From NCBI GenBank assembly GCA_021234155.1, contig JAJEKV010000687.1, forward strand, positions 51,953 to 115,952: a stretch of DNA of 64,000 nucleotides. The letters are read 5' to 3'. The translations under genes were made by a program, and so were the position numbers. This DNA comes from Isoetes taiwanensis. Taxonomy: Eukaryota; Streptophyta; Lycopodiopsida; Isoetales; Isoetaceae. Below are positions 11,928 through 24,057 of the stretch, piece after piece; position 1 is the first letter of the stretch; each line of letters starts with the position of its first letter. The notes below the pieces were generated by a model, which ran no database searches, had not been told where the DNA came from, and saw nothing but the letters and a program-made list of their open reading frames with translations.

Positions 11928-13109
11928 ATGAAAAGGGCTGCTAGGCAAGGTAAGGCAGTAGTCAGGCCTATGTTGTCATCTCTGAGCTCATTGCAAATTG
12001 GGGGTTCTTCTGCTGGGGCTTTTTCGAGACAAGATTGGGGAGCCATCGATGTTCACTGAGGTTGTCTGGTCAGGATGTTCCTAGAAGTTTTTATGATGCC
12101 ATGATTGGGTTTTATAATAGGAGGTGTTTGGCTGGGGCAGTAGCACTAGAGCGTGGTGCTAATGTGGATCATTTGCACTGCCAGGCCATTCTTAGGGTCC
12201 ATTATAAGACTTTGAGGGCTATGAATGAGTCCATCAAGAAAGTTATGAATTGGCTTTCAAAGCCTTCAGGTGTTGCCTTAGTTTATAAGGATTTAAAGAA
12301 CAATAAGCTTCATTGTTTTGAGGGTATAGCTAGTTATTGTATGAAGAATATTGGTAAGTTTCATTATTTCTGCCATCTCCATAACATCAGTAAGTTTGTA
12401 ATGGAAAAAGAGAAGGATTTGTATTTAAGTTGGGGGTTTGGTGATGCCAAGAATCTTGTTGTTCGAGACAATAAAAATCTGTTGAACAGGGCTGCTCCTT
12501 TTGTGAACTATCATTGTAATTGAAGGTTGACCACTAGTTTGACATATACCTTGTGCAGGATGATTAGATTTGGAAAATTCACCTTGTCTAGTTCGTGGAT
12601 AATCCTTTCTAACACAATATAAAGTTAGAGTGGCTTGAAAAGTCGCGATGAATCATTGGATGCCTTCTGATATGAGAGCCATACTATTTGAGTTGCCTAC
12701 TATTTGAGTGGCGGCGGAGAGAAATGGTCCTGGCCGTGAATGATATTGGATGATAGTATTCTTAGTGATGTGGAAGATGTGAATTTTCGAGATATAAGTG
12801 ATCCTAGTTTCAGCCTTGATGTGGTTATTCTGGAGCCTGGTGTGGATTATAACCCCATCCGCACAGATGATCATACGACGGTTGTTGGACGAAAGTCAGT
12901 TGCAGTTTTTTTGTTTTTATCTTTCTGTGGTAATATTGTTGGTAATGTATTGTTGCGGGCTTGTGATGGAGAGTGATTCAGATCCGCAGGGTGGTATGTA
13001 TCATTCAATTCTATCTTTGCCCTCTTCGCTCATTACATCAGGCATTGATGCTTTTCATCCAGATCCTGTTGTGTATCCGACTGAGCCAGAAGAGGCTTTC
13101 TCTGACTAG
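11928..13109 (+). pseudogene. HUH/Rep-like endonuclease relic (Replitron-like)
   Basis: The longest piece, 12035-12523 (162 codons), carries two Rep-type motifs: LERGANVDHLHCQA, with His-Leu-His at residues 46-48 (12170-12178), and IASYCMK, giving Tyr-x-x-Lys at residues 101-104 (12335-12346). In HUH endonucleases the two His bind a metal and the Tyr attacks single-stranded DNA. A motif-1-like FTEVVW is in another frame just upstream (about 12050). The frame ends at TGA (12521-12523) but stays open beyond it to about 12610. Further plausible pieces are 12640-12740 and 12740-12890, in shifted frames. A basic leader (MKRAARQGK, 11928) lies before the domain. There is one catalytic Tyr, unlike the two of Helitrons, and no helicase was found. 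The family is inferred; a CRESS-virus-derived Rep is the alternative. Confidence 0.5.
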
Positions 13110-14215
13110 GAGTTGGCTTTCAATGTAGTACAAATAGGTATGGAGGCCCATCAAATAGCCGCATCGCTTCGTATCCTGAGGCATCAGCTTACTGTGTTAT
13201 TCGTTTCTAATTATGTATATCTAGTCTGGAATGTGAACAATTAGGTGTGTCAGTTTCAGAGTTATATACTTTGCGGTTTCACATGAGTCTTGCAAAAGCT
13301 TTGCTAATTCAGGAGATTCGCCAGGTGGATGATGTTATAAGGCATGCGCAATCTGAGCCAACCATGAACTTGTGTTTGAAATATGTCTTGTGCTTTGTTG
13401 TAGCGTTCATAACTGACATGCTCTTAACCAACTGGGCAAAACTGTCTAGATGTTTATTATGAATAGTCACTTCTACCCATTTATGCCCGAGTCTCGAGAA
13501 CATGACACCAGGATCTACTCGAGCGATTTCCTATGGGTCCGTTACAACCTCTCCCACTTGAACTATACTCGTCCTGGAGCATCATGAGCCCATAGACCAT
13601 ACCATCCCATGGTGTCCAAGGCCAAGCCAAGACTATACCATCCAACAGTATCCTGATCATACTTGCCTCCATGGAGACTTGAGCCCTGCTCTAGTTATTA
13701 TACCTAAAATGAATAACATTGTACACTCCCGGCTTACCAATTATTAAATTTACCATAGTGCGAAGGTTGATATCAGCTTCTATACACGGGTACACATCCT
13801 GACTAGTTTGTTCCATTAAGTATTTTCTTATGCTCCAAGAACCCTTTCAAGGCCATCACATACTGCTCTAGCCATAATATTTGGTAACTTCCATACAAGA
13901 TGGAATATATAGCACAATAACAGGGGGTTACTTTAATATTTTTATACCCTTTTTCACATGGTTTTTCTATGATTTCGTCCTTGTATTCATTGAGGTGTAC
14001 TAAATAGTATTTCTAGAGTGTACTCTTTATGGGCCGTTGATTCAATTTAGCTAAAACAATCCAATGGTTGTTGTTTTTCACTGCATGGGTGGTTGCATGA
14101 ACATCTCTACATGTATATGCACTTTGCCTTTTGGGATCTTGCTGCGAGAGTGGATTCTTGCTGATGTGTTGGTGAAAGAAGGATATCACAGAGTATTCTT
14201 GCTGACACTTATTCT

Positions 14216-14252
<37 letters not shown>

Positions 14253-15812
14253 AGTATATTGGATGACTAAGTCTAGCCAATTCTACACTTGTCCATATGG
14301 ATATCTGCCAAGACATTACCCACACTGCAGATTGTCAACATGACTCACCTTGGCCAATTATTTAAGGGCAAATTTTAGTCTACTACTTATGTCCTTTGTG
14401 CTATCAAAGTGTTGCATCTACATGCATTTAAAACTGGAATAAGTATCCCACTTTTGACACTTGCTAACTCATTTGGTTGCGGGATAACTAGCTATTGTCT
14501 ATATTTTTTTCAAGTGCAGACTACTAAGGGTGATGGCCATACATATTGGACATTGATTGATTTCATTCCTACATCAGGAATGATAGGAATGATCCGTACA
14601 TCCTACATCAGGCTAATATCTTCTACTCTTAAACGATTGAAAGAAGGTATGCCTATGTCATTTATATATTCAAATTTTTCTAGAGAAAGTGACATCTAGT
14701 TTTCATACTAGGACCACTTTAATATTATATTACATCTAGGCAAGAATGCAAAGTTTTGTAACTTTATGTGAGCATGGCCTATGCATGCTCGCCATGTATT
14801 GGCAAAAGCCATATTGAAAAGCTTGGACCCACCTTAAACATTAGATTCATTTAAAATTTACGTGAGGGATGCATTCTATTGGATTTATTTAATGTTTTAC
14901 ATATTAATGCATGACTACCAAGTGTTTGCTTGCATGCATTTCTTGCATGTGATATTTTTTACATGGAGAATATGTTGCATGCACGATTCACATGGCTAAA
15001 AGACTGAATGTTTGCTAACTAATTGACAAACCTAACACTTGCCACAATACAAGGAGCACAAGGTATGTTATTGTTTTTTAATTCAATGATACCCATTGGT
15101 TGATAACGGCATATGGTATCACTTGTACATTTTAGCCATGTAACGTCATATGGCAAAAATTTGTGCCCTAATGCAGCCGCATTCCACTGTCCACGGTTTC
15201 CCTAATAGCACTGCTTTATGCGGCAAACAAAGATCCGCCGTCCTGTAGCATACTGTTCTCGGGCACTTGATCCATTCTAAAATGTTGTTCTCCTTCTTGA
15301 TATGCTATTTGCATTGTTTTTCGTGACTGTGGTTACATCTTGGCCTCTGCAATACATTTGTACCTTTGGTGGAACATCAATCTCTGCCACTTAGTTATCT
15401 TACAAGCATGATCGTGGAGCTCAAATTAATCTACTTGTATGGGATTCGTGGAAGTCTATTAAACAAGCTGTGGAGACAAAACTGGCCAGGCTTCAACTTA
15501 AAGTACTGCACAAATATTACAGTTGGAAGGCGTTAATTCAGGTCTGTTATACCTTGGATTTCTATTTTGTTTACAACTTTTATGAATGAAGGAAACACAG
15601 GTAATACTTTGTCAGTTGAATATGGGGTGATACACATCTGCAAGAAAATGGGAGTTGGTAGTCCCTAACCTTTTGCTTCCTAGCAGATTGATACAACCAG
15701 TTTTATATAGCTAGTGGCATAACTAGTAATCAGTATTTGAGACGAAATGATGAAGCCATCCTGGCATGATTTGCCATACTGATATAGTTAAAACAGGAAG
15801 TATTTTCTAACC
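13110..15812. other. No recognisable gene; T30 tract at 14219-14248
   Basis: AT-rich sequence with short frames only. A pure T30 tract is followed by ATGTAGT, the same heptamer that follows the T-run at the left end of the Penelope-like repeat (27077). The sequence beyond the heptamer does not match, so I treat this as a possible coincidence. Confidence 0.4.
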
Positions 15813-16134
15813 GGGTGAAAGCATGCTACGGTGTACCACTTTTGGAACCCTCAAAAGTACCTACACTGGGTACTTTTAAATCTGGTACTTTCATAGTTTT
15901 CTTTCCATTAAAATCAATTGAATTTTTTTGAATTAAAGGTCAATAACATGTCAATCTCTAGTATCAAAGGATAACAATAACATTAGAGACTAAAATGAAT
16001 GAACCAACTCTCAAACTTATTGTTTATTGAGATATTTGTGCGAGTTCCTAGTACCCAGTACTGGATACTTTTTTAGGTAGTTTTGCACTCCCTAAAAGGT
16101 AATTTATATGGTACACCCTAGCATGCTTTCACCC
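15813..16134. mobile_element. MITE, 322 bp, 26-bp terminal inverted repeats
   Basis: The left end starts GGGTGAAAGCATGCTA. The right end is its reverse complement, and the 26-bp ends differ at a single base. AACC flanks both sides (15809-15812 and 16135-16138), a candidate 4-bp target duplication. The AT-rich interior contains GGTACTTTT-type sub-repeats in inverted arrangement and no coding capacity. This is a non-autonomous DNA transposon; its superfamily cannot be assigned from the ends alone. Confidence 0.8.
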
Positions 16135-16229
16135 AACCATGGGAATTCTTGTATGATTTTAATTTTGGTTTTGAATAGAGGGCATGACTGTCATTGATAC
16201 AATATTGTTATGTGATTATGTTTGGGTAA

Positions 16230-17137
16230 AGGGCGATAAGCCAAGAATGTTTATAGCTTACCTGTGGCAGGTGTACAGTTACCCAGTAGGCTAACATGTG
16301 CTTTGCTGCTGCAGGTAACCAAACATTCTTCTCCCATTACTTTGGTTTTGGAAGCTGCTGTCAGGATGCTATAAAGACTATTTGTTCTTCCGCAACATTG
16401 AAACACTTGTAACTTTTATCTTATTTGCTTTTCGCATATGATGTTCCAATCGTGTATCAGGTAACCAAACTTGTTCCTCCATGCGAAGTTTGTAACGTAG
16501 TAGTTTGGGCAAAAGGATTTTTGCTCGAACAAGACTTACAGATTTGTGCTTACAGCAGAACGCTATCTTCTCTTGGACTACAACACAATGCTTGCGAAAC
16601 TATTTCTGCAGTATTTTTGAATTTTGCAATTATGTTTCTATCTGTAATTGCCATCTTTTTCATGATATGATGGTATTCTAAGTTCTTATTCTGCTACTAG
16701 TTTCTTCTTAAGATCAAAACTGCAGCTTATGTGTCTTGATAAGCTTATTAAAAATGATCTTCAGTCTGTTTAAACTTCAGTTGGTATATGAAATATACAA
16801 TGGTCTTCCTTTCCTAGTATCTTGTCTTTGTTTTCCACGCTTATTGCTCTCTTATATTTTAGCTTCCTTTGTTGAAGTAATTGCCTATCCGCATCTATTC
16901 CTTCTGTTTTCCTTTTCTACATCTCGTCTTATAGCTGATATTTGTGGTTATCTTTATGTAGTTTTGTTTATTTGACTCTTTAGAATGTATCTTCAATTTC
17001 TTGTTTATTAATGTCTCAAATCAAGGCCTGGATTAGATAATCACCTGTATCTTGTTCAGGACTGCAGTTAAAAGGCTTTTATGTCCAAATGGACTTAGAG
17101 GTCTTAAAGGTCTGATGTAAATCAGGCTTAAAAGGGG
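16230..17137 (+). mobile_element. Old diverged copy of the Penelope-like repeat (3' part)
   Basis: By eye this segment matches the distal half of the 2.2-kb repeats at 28260-29244 and 34600-35578. Shared landmarks in the same order are GCTTACCTG, TTACCC, AGGCTAA and CTGCAGGTAACC near 16260-16320. Near 17025-17130 it shares CACCT, CTGCA and CCAAATGG, then a GGGG-T-run end. Divergence is clearly greater than between the two repeats at 27-35 kb. The copy stops at the T-run where LINE-1B is inserted. Confidence 0.6.
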
Positions 17138-17926
17138 TTTTTTTTTTGTAGAAACGGCAGTGATATTATATTACATGTAAATACATAGTAATACAAAAGG
17201 ACAGGGGGAAACCCTGTTATAAAGGCCAAATTGAAAATTGGCCTTGACACTCCCAAGGAGGATAATTATCTAAATTCAAACACTGTTTAAAGGTTTTTAG
17301 GAATAACAGAATCAAAATTATAAAAACATTTAAGTTTCAAGCGTTACGATAATACGCTGGTATGATGAAACCCCGATGCGTGACTCAGTCAAGGATATGA
17401 TTGCGGCGTGAATAGTATATTTGAGCAATGGTCGTCAAGCTCCACTGCTCCATAAGCAGAGGAATCCAGAATGTGGAGGATCCACGATTCCCCGGCCCCT
17501 ATACAGATTTGAAGCTTCTCCTCGAAATAAGGCTTGATTTCCTGTTTAAAGAGCCAAATATCTTCATCTTTTAATATCATTTGAAAGGTTAGGATCATGA
17601 TAGATCTGTTTTGACCCATTCTTGTTTGCCAACACCTCGATGAGGCATGGGTCGGTATCTTAGGGACCTCTACGGCATGGCGCCCTCATGATGCTTGTTG
17701 ACTAGATAATGTCATCGGAGACATTAGATATGTTATTGAAGTAAGAAGAAAAGAAAGCATAGAACCCACGAAAGAGCCCAAAGCATCCCATCTTTTATCA
17801 TAGTTGCATCCCTTGTTCATGCATTGTGCCATAGTCGCTTACATACGCTAACTCCAATTGGAGGGTAGTCTTAAGAAAGTTCAAGTCACGGAGCATGGTG
17901 ATTAATGGCCATATTGTTCCTGTGAT

Positions 17927-18504
17927 TCAGATTACCCACAAGCATAATGATCTAATTGTATCCTCAAAGGAGGAAGTATTTGCAAGGAAGTCAAAAAGAT
18001 CATGTTCAGCTGTTGGAACAGCACCAATATGATTACTTATCCAGTTCCAAAAAGGGGTCAGCCAAGGGCAAATAAATATGTGTGTAGAGGACTCGGCTTG
18101 GCCACAGCCTAAAGGACATCTGTCAGAGTTTTGATTATTATATTTTGCTCTGTGGGCATTAGACTTCAAGCTTTTATTCAAGAAAAGCCACCTGAAAAGA
18201 ATGACCTTCTTTGCACATTGTAGTTTCCATCCTTTTCTTATAATCTGAATGGCGTTACATTGCAACCCCATTGGTGGCAACTTTAGTGCTCGATCCCCAA
18301 TGACAAGAAATAAGCTTTAGCCACACTATATCCTTTACCATCCATGGCCCAATTCTGATCAACTGTTTGTGCTCTCCTCCCCCTATTATGCCTTGTTAGG
18401 GCTTTGTAAATATTTCTATTGGAGATGGTGTCTTGAACAAGACTAGAAATTTCTAGCCATGTTTTCCAGTTCTCACCAACTGCCATGCTACCAATTGTGC
18501 ACAA
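17927..18504 (-). pseudogene. LINE-1B C-terminal zf-RVT region
   Basis: The 18280-17927 frame has RCPLGCGQAESSTHIFICP, the zf-RVT zinc-binding pattern. An upstream piece (18504-18283) is out of frame with it. The remaining 0.78 kb to the poly(A) tail is the 3' UTR, which contains a short GGGGGAAACCC-type hairpin near 17205. Confidence 0.75.
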
Positions 18505-18759
18505 GCCCCTATCCGTCCACTCCTTGTACTTCCTTGGATGTTTAAGAGCTAAACATCCATCATCTTCTTGACCAGCCCTTGATGCGAGAAAAAGTTGAAG
18601 TTTTACGAGACTGTTCTCTTGGATAAGCTTTTTAAAGCACCACGGACACCTTGTTTCGGGCTTGGATAATCCTTCTCATTATGGTGGAGGTGCCGACCAC
18701 TGGATTGAGTTGATAAAAGAATGAATCGGGTAGATGATGAGGGGTAGATGGGCTTCCCA

Positions 18760-20365
18760 CTAATGTAGTCTTCCCAACCCAATATCTAGTGAAAACAAGG
18801 GCAGGAGATTTAGCATTTGGGTCCGAGCTCTCGGATCAATTTTCTTTGCCAAAGCTTGGGCCTGCAAGAAAAGATCTTTGCATCCCAATCCCCCTTTCTT
18901 TCTAGGCAAAGTCAAATATTTCCATCCCACCATATGTGTGCCTTGCCAAATAAATTCCTTCATAATGACCTCTAGCTCACAGTAAGTCTTCATACGCAAT
19001 TATTGCTGATGAAAAATAAACATGAGAAGTGGCAATAACACTTGTTAATTATTTCTACTCTCGACTAAAGGCAGAGATTTGGGATACATTTGGAGCTTTT
19101 TCTTTATCTTAGTCACAATGGGTTCCCAAAGGCCATGGACTCATGTTGAGGGGCTAATGGAAGACCCAATAGTTTGGTAGCTTTACGAAGACCACGGACA
19201 CTTATCCCCTCAATGTGATCTTCAGGGCTATCGAAATGAAGGCACATTTTTTCCTTGTTTAGAACCACTCCTGAAGCTTTCCCAAAAGTTCCATGGCGTA
19301 TGTAAAATGCGGATCTTGTCCCCTTGCCTTTTAAAACACAAAAGTATCATCGAGATATCTTGCATTAACGATAAAGTGTCTTTTGTATGCGGAAGATTTA
19401 GGCAACTGATTTTCTTATCTTGTTGCATCTTCATGATAAATCTAGTAACCATTTTACGCTACTATTAGGAAGAGATAGGGGGCTAAAGGACACCCCTGTC
19501 TCACCCCTCTTTTGCACTCAAAAAAGGAAGAGGGACCATTAACTAATACTGTTGAACAGCCAGTTGCATTGAAGCCAACTATTTTTCCAATAACATGTTC
19601 TGAGAATCCAATCTGTGCCATGGCTCTATAAAGAAATTTCCAATCAATGGTGTCATAGGCTCTCTTAAAATCCAACTTTAAGAGCACACAACCTTGATTG
19701 GTTAGTCTATTCCAGTGTAGACCTTCATAGGCTTCAATAAAATTGTCCAAAATGCACCTCCCTGGAAGAAAGCCAGACTGGACTGGGCAGATCTTATTCT
19801 GAAGAATTTTTTTGATCCTGTTGGCAAAGATCTTAGCCAAAACTTTATATGTCACATTTATTAATGAGATTGGTCTCCAATCCAAAAAATTGATAGGCAT
19901 ATCTACCTTTGGGATTAGAGCAATTAGGCCTGCATTAACTGCCGGGTGTAATTTTTCAGCCTGCCAAGCACCCTGTACAAATGTAACTATGTCCTTGTTC
20001 ATTACATCCCAGAAATGATCATAAAATTCAGGGGGTAGACCATCAGGTCCAGGGCTTTTCCCATGAGCCATACTCCTTAATGTACTTAAAATCTCAGCTT
20101 CCATAGGAATTGCCAAAAGTTGCATATCCTGAATATAATCATCCTTTGGTCCAAGGTACTCAAAGAATTCAGCCATTTTAGCACTGTCATTATCCTTGGC
20201 TGCAAATAATTCCTTGTATTTACTGTAAAACAATTTTTGGATGTCTTCTTGCTTAGACAACTCTTGCTGATTATCATCTCGAACTGAGACTATCCCATTG
20301 TTCATAATTCTACTTTTAGCAACTCTGAAAAAGAATTTTGAACTGCAATCATCCATGAGATTCAC
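18760..20365 (-). pseudogene. LINE-1B reverse transcriptase domain, YLDD active site
   Basis: A 303-codon frame (20365-19454) holds GKSPGPDGLPPEF, WRPISLINVTYK, LDFKRAYDTIDW (first catalytic Asp) and GVRQGCPLAPYLF. The catalytic loop reads YLDDT, in a shifted frame at about 19347-19361, whereas LINE-1A has YADD. Downstream pieces at 18999-18760 include the thumb-like KKGGLGCKDLF. Frame breaks near 19450 and beyond prevent a full product. Confidence 0.82.
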
Positions 20366-20382
20366 ATATAAACACGCTTTTT

Positions 20383-21440
20383 TTATGGCGGACTTTTAGC
20401 TTCATATTCTTCAATCAACTTGACCTTCCTTTCCAAGGATTCCTCTTTCTGCTGCTGTTGCACATTGGCTTTGTCCAAGAAGAGATTCTGCCTAACATCC
20501 CTTATCTCCGAATAGACCTCCATTTTTTCTAGCCTTTTTTTCCTGTTCCATTCCTTGCCCCACTGCTTAACCCAATTTTTGATTTGTTTGCTTCTGCATA
20601 TAAACTCCTTCATAGAGCCACTTGCATTCAAGTGCTCCAACGAGCTATAAAATCTGGTGAAATCCTCACAAAATGTCTTGTTATTCAGGAGACTGACATT
20701 AAATTTGAAAGGAGTATCAGCACATCTGTTTTGAGGAAAAATGCCAGTGTCCAGGATCTGTGGGTAATGATCTGAGATTGAATTGCTATAGTCATTGCTG
20801 ATAATCAGATTATCCCAGTCATCCAAAGTGGAAATACTGGTATAGTATCTGTCTAGAAGGCAATAAACTCTGTCATTCCCCTTCCTCTTATTGCACCAAG
20901 AGTATGCATTAGAGGAAGAGGGCATGGTATATAAAACTATGAACCAATTTGTCCCATTGAGTTCTCTCTCCTTTGGACATATTGATCTTCTTTCCTGCCT
21001 TTTGCTCCCAAGATGGAGTGTTATTAAAATCCCCACTGAGAATCTAGTTATTGGTATTCTGTCCTTGCAGCCAATTTGCCATGTTTTTCCATTGCTCTTC
21101 TCTTTCTTCAGGAGAGGTAGAGGCATAGACATTTATGATGCCTACTTGCTCTTGCCCAATCTTCAGAAATGCCACCTGCCATCTACCTGAGGGGTGCAAG
21201 AAAGAATTTACCATTTTATACCCGCTCCAAGCAATGCAGATGCCTCCTTTTGTGCCATCTGCAGGGGACCAGATGGATTCTCCATTGGGGAAAATCCAAT
21301 TTCCCAAGTTTGAGGCTTCAAAGGCTGGCAGCCTGTGCTCCTGTAAAAGGACAATATCTGCTTTGAGCTCCTTGAGAGCTATTAGAGCCCTTTTCCTTTT
21401 CAGGGGACCCTTGATTCCTCTTCCATTCTCCCTAGGAGTA
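20383..21440 (-). pseudogene. LINE-1B AP-endonuclease domain of ORF2
   Basis: Motifs appear in order across two or three frames: LLQEHRLPAFEAS (catalytic Glu, about 21305-21345), GGICIAWSG, VGIINVYAS, then CLLDRYY and SISDHYPQ (SDH motif, about 20760). The break between the 21307-21044 and 21132-20383 frames lies near 21050. The 20383 end has a linker rich in Lys and Glu, the usual spacer to the reverse transcriptase. Confidence 0.78.
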
Positions 21441-21499
21441 TAGACCTTTTTCTGTCTTTTTTTTTATCTATGGCAGAGGAGTGACATAGTTCTGCTCCT

Positions 21500-23528
21500 T
21501 TAACTCACTCCCCAACTCATCTTCACAGACTTCTTCATCATCCCAGAATTTACCAGACAGCCTGGAAGGTCTTTCAGTTCTCTTAGCTGAGCTGCTGGAG
21601 TCTTGAACACTTCCCTTTCCAGGATTGATGTGTTTCCAGGTGTGGCTTCCTCCAATTCTTGACCAGAGGGGCTTATAGGTCTATTGATCTGATCACTAAC
21701 AATTTCCTGGCCAGCTGGAGTTACAAGTATTTGGGGCTGGTTCCCCAATCCTTGGCCAGTGGACTTACAGGCCTATTGCAGTGCCTAACATCAATTCCCT
21801 GGCCTTCTGGAACTGCAAACCCTGGATTTGGGTCAATATTTAAATCCCCAGTATCAGATGCATCTTTTACATGGTCCTCAGCAAAAGAGGTCTCTATTGT
21901 AGTATCTTCAATGCTTGAAACCGGGTCAAAAACCTCTGATTCTTTGGGGAATAATTCCATGATAGGAAGGGGAGATTCATTGCTATTGTTGGTTGTCAAG
22001 AGAGGAGTTTTGGGTGAGCTCGGTTCTCCTTTCTCCTTGCACCCAGTTGACTCCTCGGATGAGGAATAGCTCCCATTCTCCGAGAGGGCTCCCTTATTAT
22101 TGAGAGCCATGGAGTTTATTCTTTTGATAGGATTTTTCTTCCTCCATAACCCCTTTCCCTTTGGAATCACGGATTGTTGAGGACCTTCACTTTAGAAGCG
22201 TCCTCCATGAAGCTGGAACCTTTCTTTTCCATTGGTTCTCAATTTCCTTTCCAAACTCTTTCTGCCTCCACTTTGCTTTCTCCTTTTCTCTTTCTTCTCT
22301 GATTTTTTGCTTCCTTCTTTTCCTTTTTCCTCCCCATTTTATTACTTTGTATCTTTTACGCCTTACCTTTATTGGGTGTGATCCATATTTCCTCCTTCTG
22401 ATTCCCCTGTTTCCCCTGATTTATTTCCCTTGAAGTCTCTTTTAGCTCTCTCTCTCCTTTACAGATTTCCCCCCCATGAAGTCTCAATCCACGCGGTAGA
22501 GCATGGGCGTGGCGGAACCTCCACCATACCAATTTTAAGGTTTTGGGTTTACCAAAGTAATCCACAAAGTTTATGTCACTCGGGATTGGCTTTAAAAGGT
22601 CGATTTGAGCCCAAACTCTTGGGGCTTTATCTGGAGAAACTTCCCAACTAATAACATTCCCAGTCTGCTGGAACAGAGTGAGCAGGGATTGCTCATTCCA
22701 GTACATCGGATTTAGACCTTGTAAAGATGTCCAGGCCGGGTGAAACAACTCAGAAAAGTTCTGAGGGTCAAAGGAAGGATACCATTTTTGAAAGAAAAAT
22801 TGAGTGTTAGCCTTAGAGATGGTTCCTTGTTTAAGCAAAAGGGTAGCTGTCTGGTTATTACCGCACTCAACCATAAAAACAGAAAAATCAATCCAGTATA
22901 TACTGTTGATTGCGACCCCCTGTTCCATTCTCTCCAACTCCCCTTTTAAATATTGAAGTCTGACCCCCTCATGTCGGATGCAACCAAGGAGTCCACGGGA
23001 TTTCAAAAATTTTAATTTACTTTCTACTGCTGCATTTCGAAGAGGCTTACCCACAAAGACCGGTTTCTTGTCTGTCAGCAGTTCATTTCGCACCTCCTCC
23101 CCCACCTGATTTGCATAGTCCAAGATTTGGTCCACTGCCTCCTTCTGACGCTGCAAGGTCCCCACTCCTGAAGATCGCCTGGTATTCACCATATCTGCAG
23201 TAGAAGTAAGGAAATCCCCAAAAGCCAAGAAATCCTTCACCTTTTCGCCCTTCTCTATCGCTGCTAGGTGGCCCGCAATCTCCCGGATCTGGCTATGTCC
23301 CTTCTCACTTAGGGTACGAATGATATTTAGTAATTCTGCATTCCTGATTTCTCTTTTGTCATTATTCTTTCCCGTCACTGTTGTCCCATTTCCCCCCAAA
23401 TCTGCCCCTTTCTGCACATTTTGCACATTTCCCAATACCAGTCCTGTCTGCCCCAACTGTTGTACATTCCCAGACAACCCTGTCTCCTGTTCCACTATTT
23501 TCAACGAGTCTTTTCCTTCTTTTTCCAT
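21500..23528 (-). pseudogene. LINE-1B ORF1 with DUF4283-like RNA-binding region
   Basis: An intact 390-codon frame (23528-22356) starts MEKEGKDSLK. Residues about 200-320 fit the plant retroelement DUF4283 pattern: a WYPSFDPQ block, then AWTSLQGLNPMYW, a TGNVISWEV strand and RVWAQIDLLKPIP. DUF4283 is an RRM-like domain in ORF1/gag-like proteins that bind element RNA. The CCHC knuckle usually following it is absent. Two further frames (22170-21721 and 21748-21500), rich in Ser, Glu and Pro, look like the low-complexity C-terminal part and are out of frame with the first. Confidence 0.65.
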
Positions 23529-24057
23529 TTTTTAATGTTTTAAATTTTCTCAATACTGCAAAGCAATCTACACTCCTAACTGTAAACTTTCACCACTATT
23601 TTGCTATCCGTCCACGAACAATGCGTATGGAAGACACCAGCAGCACTAACATTCCTATCACCCACAAACTCACCTAGCCAAGATTCTAGAAGCAAGACCT
23701 CAGATTGAGGAACCACAGATGAGATAGGTGTAAATAATTCTTCAGGGAAGAATCTATTGTACACCAAGCTCTCCCATAGCCATGCACTCTCTCCCTCAAG
23801 CCATCCACAAGAGAATCTATCCCCTTGGATCAGGATCGTGAAGAGTTTCATGATTTAGGGTTGAGAGGTTTCTGTTCTCCCGCCCACGCTCCCGCCATCC
23901 CAAGATTTGTCATACAAGTACATTCTCAAGCATAACAAAATCGTTGGAATAAGAAAGACCTGACACTTATTCTTACAGAGGTATTTGTAGCAATTCTTCA
24001 GTTAAAGGGAAGTTTTTTTTGTTTTATTTGCTTGTAATGTAAAGTTTCAGATGTGAT

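Larger units (their letters stand above)
17138..24005 (-). mobile_element. LINE-1B: L1-type retrotransposon with ORF1 and ORF2
   Basis: Read on the minus strand: 5' region, ORF1 (23528), acidic tail, ORF2 endonuclease, reverse transcriptase, zf-RVT, 3' UTR and a poly(A) tail seen as a 10-T run at 17138-17147. Just outside the tail stands TTAAAAGGGG. A similar TTAAAGGGAAG precedes a T-run near 24001, a candidate imperfect target duplication that would make the element about 6.9 kb and near full length. The insertion lies in a T-run of the older Penelope-like copy, as expected for an L1 endonuclease that prefers TTTT/AA sites. All frames after ORF1 are broken. Confidence 0.85.

Noticed and set aside
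12035-12620. Endogenous CRESS-DNA virus Rep
   Set aside because: Not excluded, but no capsid-like gene or stem-loop nonanucleotide origin was seen; kept as the alternative to the transposon reading.
11928-13109. Helitron Rep/helicase
   Set aside because: Only one candidate catalytic Tyr (YCMK) is present, no helicase motifs follow, and no TC...CTRR ends were seen.
14219-14262. Left end of another Penelope-like copy (T30 plus ATGTAGT)
   Set aside because: Only the heptamer matches; the following sequence differs from 27084 onward.
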